12,308 nt of DNA from an uncultured Rhodospirillales bacterium (lineage in GTDB: Bacteria > Pseudomonadota > Alphaproteobacteria > Acetobacterales > Acetobacteraceae), in contig CAIMVB010000159.1 of NCBI GenBank assembly GCA_903844785.1, positions 1 to 12,308 on the forward strand, in the 5' to 3' direction. This document shows, in pieces, positions 1 through 5,657 of the stretch (within the stretch, counting starts at the first letter, position 1; each line of letters begins with the position of its first letter). A program made the translations under genes and the position numbers. The notes below the pieces were generated by a model. It saw only the letters and a list, made by a program, of their open reading frames with translations. It was not told where the DNA came from and searched no databases.

Positions 1-32
1 AAGCCGGTGCAAGCTGATTGATAACTGATACT

Positions 33-38
33 AGGAGG
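33..38 (+). promoter_or_regulatory. Shine-Dalgarno of the alcohol dehydrogenase gene
   Basis: A perfect AGGAGG lies 8 nt before the ATG at 47 and 14 nt before the next in-frame ATG at 53. This favours the start at 47. Stop codons in all three forward frames lie between 15 and 34, so any gene entering from the left on this strand ends here. Confidence 0.8.
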
Positions 39-46
39 AAGCGCCC

Positions 47-1180
47 ATGCGCATGAAAGCCGCCATCCTTTTCGAACAAGGGCGCCCGCGCCCCTACGCG
101 CAAACGCGCCCCTTGGTGGTGGAGGAGGTGGAGCTTGACCCACCTGGCCCAGGTGAAATCCTGATTGAGGTCGCCGCCGCCGGGCTATGCCATTCGGATC
201 TTTCCACCATCGAAAACCAGCGCCCGCGCCCCTTGCCGATTGTCATTGGCCATGAGGGTGCCGGCATTGTGCGTGAATGCGGGCCGGGTGTGACGGATTT
301 GAAGCCCGGCGATCACGTGATCACGGTTTTCGCTTCTTCCTGCGGCACTTGCCGTTATTGCGCGCGGGGTCGGCCCAATATTTGCCCGAGCGGCAATGCG
401 GCGCGCGCGGCGGGTTCGCTGGTAAGTGGTGCCAAGCGCATCCGGCGGCTTGATGGTTCCTATGTCAATCACAATAGCGGCCTGTCGCTTTTCGCCCAAT
501 TCGCCGTGGTGGCGCGGCGTTCCGCGGTGAAGATTGACAAGGACATCCCGCTGGATGACGCGGCAATTTTCGGCTGCGCGGTGATGACTGGCGCGGGTGC
601 CGTGATCAATACCGCGCGTTTGCAGCCAGGTGAGAGTGTTGCCGTGGTGGGCTTGGGCGGTGTTGGCATGAATGCGCTTTTCGCCGCCGTGGCATCCGGC
701 GCGGATCGCATCATCGCGGTGGATACCAATCCGAAAAAGCTCGAACAGGCGAAGGAATGGGGTGCCACCGATGTCTTCCTGGCGGGTAATGATGATTGCG
801 CGGCGGCGGTGCGTGATGCGACCGATGGCGGGCTGGATACGGTGATTGAAACCGCCGGCACCATTCCTGCCATGCAGCTTGCCATTGCCATCACCGCACG
901 CGGCGGCAGCACCATCAGCGCCGGTCTGCCGAATGTGAATGCCTCGGTGTCCTACCTCCACGCATCTTTGGTGTCAGAGGAAAAGAGTATTCGCGGTTCC
1001 TATATGGGGTCCTGTGTCGCGGAGCGTGACATTCCGCGCCTGCTCTCGCTTTATCGGCGCGGCAAGATGCCGGTGAATAAGCTTAAAAGCGGCGTGGTGA
1101 AGCTGGAAGAAATCAATGAAGGGTTTGACCGGCTGTCAGATGGTACGGTGCTGCGCCAGATGCTGAAGCCGAACGGCTAG
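47..1180 (+). CDS. Zinc-dependent alcohol dehydrogenase (MDR superfamily)
   Basis: This 377-residue protein is an NAD(P)-dependent, zinc-containing medium-chain alcohol dehydrogenase that interconverts an alcohol and an aldehyde or ketone in the cytoplasm. The catalytic zinc ligands appear as Cys48, His69-Glu70 (GHEGAG) and Cys177 (FGCAVMTGAG). The structural zinc loop is Cys99, Cys102, Cys105 and Cys113. The Rossmann motif GLGGVG is at 202-207, and Asp226 at the end of the second beta strand suggests NAD rather than NADP. Length and domain order are normal for the family and nothing looks truncated. The arrangement resembles the class III/aryl-alcohol group, but the substrate cannot be read from the sequence. 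It has its own strong ribosome site. Its stop codon overlaps that of the opposing SDR gene, so the two genes are convergent and not an operon. Confidence 0.93.
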   Translation: MRMKAAILFEQGRPRPYAQTRPLVVEEVELDPPGPGEILIEVAAAGLCHSDLSTIENQRPRPLPIVIGHEGAGIVRECGPGVTDLKPGDHVITVFASSCGTCRYCARGRPNICPSGNAARAAGSLVSGAKRIRRLDGSYVNHNSGLSLFAQFAVVARRSAVKIDKDIPLDDAAIFGCAVMTGAGAVINTARLQPGESVAVVGLGGVGMNALFAAVASGADRIIAVDTNPKKLEQAKEWGATDVFLAGNDDCAAAVRDATDGGLDTVIETAGTIPAMQLAIAITARGGSTISAGLPNVNASVSYLHASLVSEEKSIRGSYMGSCVAERDIPRLLSLYRRGKMPVNKLKSGVVKLEEINEGFDRLSDGTVLRQMLKPNG

Positions 1181-1959
1181 ATGTTTCCATCCTTGGCGGG
1201 CAGGCGGCTGAAAATCGCGGCCCGCCAGGAAATCGGCAGGCTGCCCGCGAAACGCGCCAGCGCATAGGTCGGCCAGGGATAGGCGATGCGGGTTTTGCCG
1301 CGTGCGAGGCCCGCCAGCGTCCGCCGCGCCGCTTCATCGGCATCCATCAAGAACGGCATTGGGAATTTGTTGCGCGCCGTCATGGGGGTGCGCACATAGC
1401 CGGGGCAAATCGCGTGCAGGCGAATACCGCGCTTGCGTTCCGTGGCATCCAGCGCTTCCGCCCAGCGCTGCACCGCCGCTTTCGTCGCGCAATAGGTCGG
1501 CGCGCCCGGGGCCGCGACAAAGGCCGCGACGGAAGACACCACAGCAATACGCCCGCGCAGCCCATCCGCGCCGGGGGTTTGCGCCGCCATGACTTCCAGC
1601 GCCGGCAAGGCGGTATTCAAAACGCCGGTGACATTGGTTTCAAAAAGCAGGCGCGTTTGAGAAGTGGGTTCCGTAACGCCGCCGGTACCGGCGGAAATGC
1701 CTGCATTGGCAATCACCAGATCAAGCCGCCCGGCGCCCGTGATCCAGCCCGCCATGGCATCGGCATCGCACACATCCATAACGCGGGGCAGCACTTCGGC
1801 GCCGCGCGCGCGGCAGGCGATGGCGGCTTCCTCAAGCCTCGCCCCATCGCGGCCAGACAGATGCAGCACCACGCCGGGCGCGGCGCAGGCTTCCGCCAAG
1901 GCGCGGCCCAGGCCGGATGAGGCCCCGGTAATCAGCACATTTCGCCAAAGCGCTTGCAT
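1177..1959 (-). CDS. Short-chain dehydrogenase/reductase (SDR)
   Basis: This 260-residue classical SDR is a cytoplasmic NAD(P)-dependent oxidoreductase. The cofactor motif TGASSGLG is at 11-18, NAG at 85-87 and the active-site Asn at about 109. The Ser143-Tyr156-Lys160 catalytic set (YCATK) is present, followed by a PGYVRTPM segment. The start at 1959 is chosen because AGGAGG lies 6 nt upstream and the family normally begins a few residues before the TGxxxGxG motif. The open frame continues 81 codons further upstream into the opposite-strand yicC gene, but that part is low-complexity and arginine-rich and has no SDR homology. The substrate is unknown. The C-terminal tail (YPWPTYALARF) resembles DltE/YdfG-like SDRs (COG0300). 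The gene is divergent from yicC and convergent with the alcohol dehydrogenase. Confidence 0.92.
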   Translation of the reverse strand: MQALWRNVLITGASSGLGRALAEACAAPGVVLHLSGRDGARLEEAAIACRARGAEVLPRVMDVCDADAMAGWITGAGRLDLVIANAGISAGTGGVTEPTSQTRLLFETNVTGVLNTALPALEVMAAQTPGADGLRGRIAVVSSVAAFVAAPGAPTYCATKAAVQRWAEALDATERKRGIRLHAICPGYVRTPMTARNKFPMPFLMDADEAARRTLAGLARGKTRIAYPWPTYALARFAGSLPISWRAAIFSRLPAKDGNI

Positions 1960-1965
1960 ATCATT

Positions 1966-1971
1966 CCTCCT
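1966..1971 (-). promoter_or_regulatory. Shine-Dalgarno fixing the SDR start
   Basis: Read on the minus strand this is AGGAGG, 6 nt before the ATG at 1959. It settles the SDR start against the much longer open frame. On the plus strand the same bases form CCTCCT within the presumed leader of yicC. Confidence 0.8.
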
Positions 1972-1987
1972 GGGGCAAAAACGACGC

Positions 1988-2887
1988 ATGGCCCAGCTTG
2001 CTTCCATGACCGGTTTCGCCCGTGCCGATGGCACCCTGCCCGATGGTGCTTCCTTCCTTTGGGAAGTGCGCAGCGTCAATGGGCGGGGGCTCGATTTGCG
2101 CCTGCGCCTGCCCAATGGCTTTGACGCGCTGGAACCTGCCTTGCGCGATGCGGCGGGCAAGGTCTTCAAGCGGGGCAATATCTCCGCGACGTTGAACATC
2201 AAGCGTGAGGAAAAGGCAGGCCCCCGCCTGACACCGGACCCGGCCGCGCTGGATCAGGTCTTGCGCCTGGCGCTGGATTTGGCTGCGCGGATTCCGGGTG
2301 CGGCGCCGCCGCGCGCCGAGGCGCTGCTGACCCTGCCCGGCGTGCTGCGTGCCGAAAGCACAGAATTGGATGAAGCCGCCGAGGAAGCGCGCCGCGCGGT
2401 GGTGGCCAAGGGTTTCGATGTGGCGCTGAAGGGTCTTGCCAAGGCGCGTGCGGCGGAAGGGGCAAGGCTCGCGGAAATTCTCGCTGTGCTGATTGATGAA
2501 ATCGCCGCTTTGGTAATGTTGGCGCGCGAGGCGGCGGCTGATCAGCCCGCGCAGCAAAAGGCGCGCCTGCTGGAAAGCCTGGCGGCGCTGCTGGAAGGCG
2601 AACGCCGCGTGCCGGAAGAACGCTTGGCCGCCGAGGTCGCGCTGCTTGCCGCCAAATCCGATGTGCGGGAGGAGATTGATAGGCTGAATGCCCATATCGC
2701 GGAAGCGCGTGCCTTATTGGCTTCCGGTGATGCGGTAGGGCGGCGGCTGGAATTTCTGACGCAGGAGTTTGTGCGCGAAGCCAATACGCTGTGCAGCAAA
2801 TCCGCGAGTGTCGCGCTGACACGGCTTGGGCTTGATCTGAAAGCCGCGATTGAACGCCTGCGCGAACAAGCGGCGAATGTGGAGTAA
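1988..2887 (+). CDS. yicC: YicC family endoribonuclease
   Basis: This 299-residue member of the YicC/YloC family is close in length to E. coli YicC. The family has been linked to endoribonuclease activity and RNA turnover. The N-terminal signature SMTGFAR is at 6-12, followed by the WEVRSVNGRGLD block (25-36). The middle is long and helical, and the C-terminal DUF1732 part carries SDVREEIDRLNAHI (224-237) and QEFVREANTLCSK (259-271). The start at 1988 places the signature at the very N terminus. The open frame reaches upstream to 1664, but that part only shadows the SDR gene. No good Shine-Dalgarno is visible before 1988. The gene heads a + strand operon, 6 bp before gmk. yicC/yloC-gmk adjacency is known in many bacteria, including yloC near gmk in Bacillus. 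Confidence 0.93.
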   Translation: MAQLASMTGFARADGTLPDGASFLWEVRSVNGRGLDLRLRLPNGFDALEPALRDAAGKVFKRGNISATLNIKREEKAGPRLTPDPAALDQVLRLALDLAARIPGAAPPRAEALLTLPGVLRAESTELDEAAEEARRAVVAKGFDVALKGLAKARAAEGARLAEILAVLIDEIAALVMLAREAAADQPAQQKARLLESLAALLEGERRVPEERLAAEVALLAAKSDVREEIDRLNAHIAEARALLASGDAVGRRLEFLTQEFVREANTLCSKSASVALTRLGLDLKAAIERLREQAANVE

Positions 2888-2893
2888 GCGCCC

Positions 2894-3514
2894 ATGAAGC
2901 GTCGCGGCCTTTGCCTGGTAATCGCGGCCCCGCCAGGGGCTGGCAAAACCAGTGTTTCGCGCGCCCTTTTGGATACCGAGGCGGAGTTAGAGCTTTCCGT
3001 CAGTGTCACCACCCGCGCACCGCGTCCGGGTGAACAGGATGGCGTGCATTACCATTTCCGCGACATGGCCGAATATCACGCCATGATCGCGCGCGGTGAT
3101 TTGCTAGAACATGCGATGTTTCTTGGCCGCGGCTATGGCACCCCGCGCGCCCCGGTTGAAGCGGCTTTGGCCGAAGGGCGGGATGTGCTGTTCGACATTG
3201 AATGGCAGGGCCATCGGCAATTGAAGGCCAGCATGCCGGCTGATGTGGTCAGCATTTTCCTGCTGCCGCCCAGCATGGCGGAGTTGGAAAGGCGCCTTCA
3301 GGGCCGTGGTCAGGATGGGCCAGAGGAAATCACCAAGCGCATGGTGGCAGCGCGGGATGAAATCAGCCATTGGGATGAATTTGACCACGTGCTGATCAAT
3401 CAGGATTTTGACGCAACTGTTGCGGCGGCGCGCGCCGTGCTGCATGCCGCGCGCAGTGAGCGCCCCCGTCAGCCGGGCATGGCGGGCTTCATCAAAGGCT
3501 TGCTTGGCGCGTGA
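2894..3514 (+). CDS. gmk: Guanylate kinase
   Basis: This 206-residue enzyme phosphorylates GMP to GDP with ATP, an essential step of purine nucleotide supply. The P-loop is at 12-19 (APPGAGKT), with Ala in place of the first Gly. The guanylate-kinase signature TTRAPRPGE (39-47) supplies Arg41, Arg44 and Glu47 for GMP binding, and Tyr53, Glu72 and Tyr81-Gly-Thr complete the GMP pocket. DIEWQG is at 101-106 and the lid arginines are in GRGQDG..ITKRM. Length is typical. A GGAG 9 nt before the ATG, within the end of yicC, can serve as the ribosome site. It is the second gene of the yicC-gmk-permease operon, and its TGA stop overlaps the next GTG start in the sequence GTGA. Confidence 0.97.
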   Translation: MKRRGLCLVIAAPPGAGKTSVSRALLDTEAELELSVSVTTRAPRPGEQDGVHYHFRDMAEYHAMIARGDLLEHAMFLGRGYGTPRAPVEAALAEGRDVLFDIEWQGHRQLKASMPADVVSIFLLPPSMAELERRLQGRGQDGPEEITKRMVAARDEISHWDEFDHVLINQDFDATVAAARAVLHAARSERPRQPGMAGFIKGLLGA

Positions 3515-4434
3515 GCATTGTTCTTGGCATTGTCCTGCCGGTTTTTGCGATTATCGCGCTGGGCTATGCCGCTTCGCGTTGGCGCTTTGTGGATGATGGC
3601 GGCTTTCGCGGGCTGAATTTTTTCACCTTCTCCATCGCCTCGCCCTGTTTGTTGTTCAATGGCGGCACATCGGGGCATGAGGGTGGCGGGCCGGCGGCCT
3701 TCGCGTTTTTCATTGCCTCTATGCTGATCTATGGCATTGCGCTGTGGTTGGGACGCGCAAGGCTGCGCCAGGGGATAGGTGCGGCGGGGCTATTCGCGCT
3801 GAATGCCAGCTTCGGCAATACCGTGATGCTTGGGATTCCGCTGATCACGGCGGCTTTCGGCCAGGCGGGGCTGACCATATTGCTGGCGATCCTGGCGCTG
3901 CATTCGATGGTGTTGCTGAGTGTCGCAACCGTCGTGGCGGAAATTGGGTTGCATAGCCAGGCGCCGCTGTCACGCGTATTACGCGCCACGCTTCTGGGTG
4001 TGCTGCGGCATCCGATTGTGATGGCGGTATTCCTTGCGTTCGTGTGGCATGGGCTTGGCATTCCCGTACCGGCACCGATGCGCCGCGTGCTGGAATTGCT
4101 CGGCGGTGCTGGGCCGCCGCTGGCGCTGTTTTGCCTTGGTGGATCGCTAGCCGGGTTTTCGCTGGCTGGCGCGAGGGCGGAGGTTGGCCTCGCCAGTTTT
4201 CTGAAATTGGTGCTGATGCCAGCGCTGGCTTGGGGTGCTTGCTGGGCGCTTGGGCTTTCGCCTTTGGAAACGGCGGTTGCGGTGGTGACGTCGGCGCTGC
4301 CAACTGGCGCCAATGCCTTTCTGCTGGCGCGGCGCTATGAAACCGGCGTGGGCGCTTCTGGCGCGACGGTACTGCTTTCCACGCTGATTTCGATCGCCAC
4401 GCTTTCCGCGCTGCTCGCTTATTTCAAAGCCTGA
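3511..4434 (+). CDS. AEC family (auxin efflux carrier-like) permease
   Basis: This 307-residue, very hydrophobic inner-membrane protein has about ten predicted transmembrane segments. Family marks are the N-terminal FSIASPCLLFNGG (40-52), NASFGNTVMLGIPLITAAFG (98-117), FCLGGSLAGF (207-216) and ALPTGANAFLLARRY (262-276). Bacterial AEC proteins (TC 2.A.69) mostly export or import small organic acids such as malate or malonate; the plant-hormone name is historical. The substrate here is unknown. The start is a GTG overlapping the gmk stop by 4 nt, which implies translational coupling to gmk. Its TGA stop abuts the stop of the opposing MFS gene with no base between. Coupling to a nucleotide kinase looks like shared expression rather than a functional link, though a role in exporting a related metabolite cannot be excluded. 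Confidence 0.9.
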   Translation: MSIVLGIVLPVFAIIALGYAASRWRFVDDGGFRGLNFFTFSIASPCLLFNGGTSGHEGGGPAAFAFFIASMLIYGIALWLGRARLRQGIGAAGLFALNASFGNTVMLGIPLITAAFGQAGLTILLAILALHSMVLLSVATVVAEIGLHSQAPLSRVLRATLLGVLRHPIVMAVFLAFVWHGLGIPVPAPMRRVLELLGGAGPPLALFCLGGSLAGFSLAGARAEVGLASFLKLVLMPALAWGACWALGLSPLETAVAVVTSALPTGANAFLLARRYETGVGASGATVLLSTLISIATLSALLAYFKA

Positions 4435-5655
4435 TCATTCGGCGGCGGTCAGCGCCGCGCGTCGGCGGCGCGCCAGGCGCCATTCCTGGCCAATCGCCAT
4501 CACAGCCGTCAGCAGCATGAAGCCTGCGCTGGTGATGAAAATCATGCGCGGTTCGCCCGCTTCCAGCAGCCAGCCGAAAAGCGGCGGCCCCACCATGCCG
4601 CCAATATTAAAGCCGGTGGAGACAATGCCAAACACCGCCCCCGCCTGGCCCGGCGGCGCCGCGGCGCGCACCAGCATATCGCGTGATGGCATGATCATAC
4701 CGGTCAGCAGGCCAGATGAAATCATGGCCGCCACCAGCGCATAGCCTTGGAATACGCCATTGCCGATCAGTAGCATCACCGACGCGGCGGCGATGAAACC
4801 AAAAGTCGCCACCAGCCCATGCCGCTTGGTCCAATCCGCAATATAGCCGCCCACCAGCACGCCCAAGGCACTCGCGAAGAGATAGGCGGTGAGCGCCGCG
4901 CTGGCGAGTTCCAGCGACATGCCCTGCCCCACCCAGGCGGCGACTGAAAAGCTGTGAATGCCGCCATTGGCAAGGGCGAGGGTGATGAAGAAAACCATCA
5001 TCGCCAGCACTGCCGGCGACAATACGCGGCGGATATTGCTGCCTTCGGCGGGGCGGGATGCAGCAGTCGCCGGGCGTGGTTTTGCGGCGTCGCGCCGCGC
5101 GGCAAAAAGCAAAGGCAGCGCGACTAAGGGGCCAATCAAGCCGCCCGCGATCATCGCCCAGGACATGCCGGCATAGGATGCAATGCCAAGCATGAAGCCA
5201 GGTGTCACCGCGCCACCCAGAAAACCGCAAGCGGTATGCAGCGAAAAAGCGCGCCCCACGCGGCCTTCGCTGATGTCTGAACCCAACACCGCGTAATCCG
5301 CCGGATGATAGACACAATTCGCAAGCCCGGCCATGGCGGAAGCCACCATCAGCATGGGCCAGCTTGGAAAAAGCCCAAGCAGGATAAAGGAAGAACCGCC
5401 CAGCGTCAGCGCCGCCGCCAGCATTTTGCGCGGGCCCACACGGTCCACCACAAAACCCATCGGCGCCTGGGTGAAGGCGGAGACGATATTGAACACGGTC
5501 AGCGCCAGGCCGAGTTCAATATAGGAAACATCCAGCGCATCGCGCAGCAGTGGGAAAAGTGGCGGCAGCACCAGGAAATGCACATGGCTGACGAAATGCG
5601 CGGCGCAGATTTGCGCCAGCGTGCGTTTTTCGTTGGCACTCCAACCCGTAGCCAT
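4435..5655 (-). CDS. Major facilitator superfamily transporter
   Basis: This 406-residue MFS permease has two blocks of about six hydrophobic segments separated by a hydrophilic loop near the middle (AARRDAAKPRPATAASRPAE). The MFS motif A appears as GFVVDRVGPRK (68-78). NCVYHPADYAVLG (113-125) recalls the NxxHP(A/E) segment of fosmidomycin-resistance-type (Fsr) carriers, but the substrate is not determinable. The ATG at 5655 is chosen. A TTG two codons upstream (5661) overlaps the polA stop, but it would sit only 4 nt from the AGAGG in the end of polA, whereas the ATG is 10 nt away. The gene starts 2 bp after polA ends, so it is very probably cotranscribed with polA as the last gene of that operon. 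Confidence 0.9.
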   Translation of the reverse strand: MATGWSANEKRTLAQICAAHFVSHVHFLVLPPLFPLLRDALDVSYIELGLALTVFNIVSAFTQAPMGFVVDRVGPRKMLAAALTLGGSSFILLGLFPSWPMLMVASAMAGLANCVYHPADYAVLGSDISEGRVGRAFSLHTACGFLGGAVTPGFMLGIASYAGMSWAMIAGGLIGPLVALPLLFAARRDAAKPRPATAASRPAEGSNIRRVLSPAVLAMMVFFITLALANGGIHSFSVAAWVGQGMSLELASAALTAYLFASALGVLVGGYIADWTKRHGLVATFGFIAAASVMLLIGNGVFQGYALVAAMISSGLLTGMIMPSRDMLVRAAAPPGQAGAVFGIVSTGFNIGGMVGPPLFGWLLEAGEPRMIFITSAGFMLLTAVMAIGQEWRLARRRRAALTAAE

Positions 5656-5657
5656 AA

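Noticed and set aside
185..961. A 258-codon open frame on the minus strand across the alcohol dehydrogenase
   Set aside because: It is a composition-driven shadow of a gene with complete zinc and NAD motifs. It has no ribosome site or protein family resemblance.
1664..1987. N-terminal extension of yicC of 108 codons
   Set aside because: The extra residues are antisense to the SDR gene and low in complexity. The family signature begins right after the ATG at 1988.
1960..2202. N-terminal extension of the SDR of 81 codons
   Set aside because: It is antisense to yicC and arginine/serine-rich. A perfect Shine-Dalgarno sits just before the internal ATG at 1959.
2927..2950. Guanylate kinase P-loop with Ala in place of the first Gly
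   Set aside because: Guanylate kinases of Alphaproteobacteria commonly depart from the strict Walker A at this position. All GMP-binding and lid residues are present, so the enzyme should be active.
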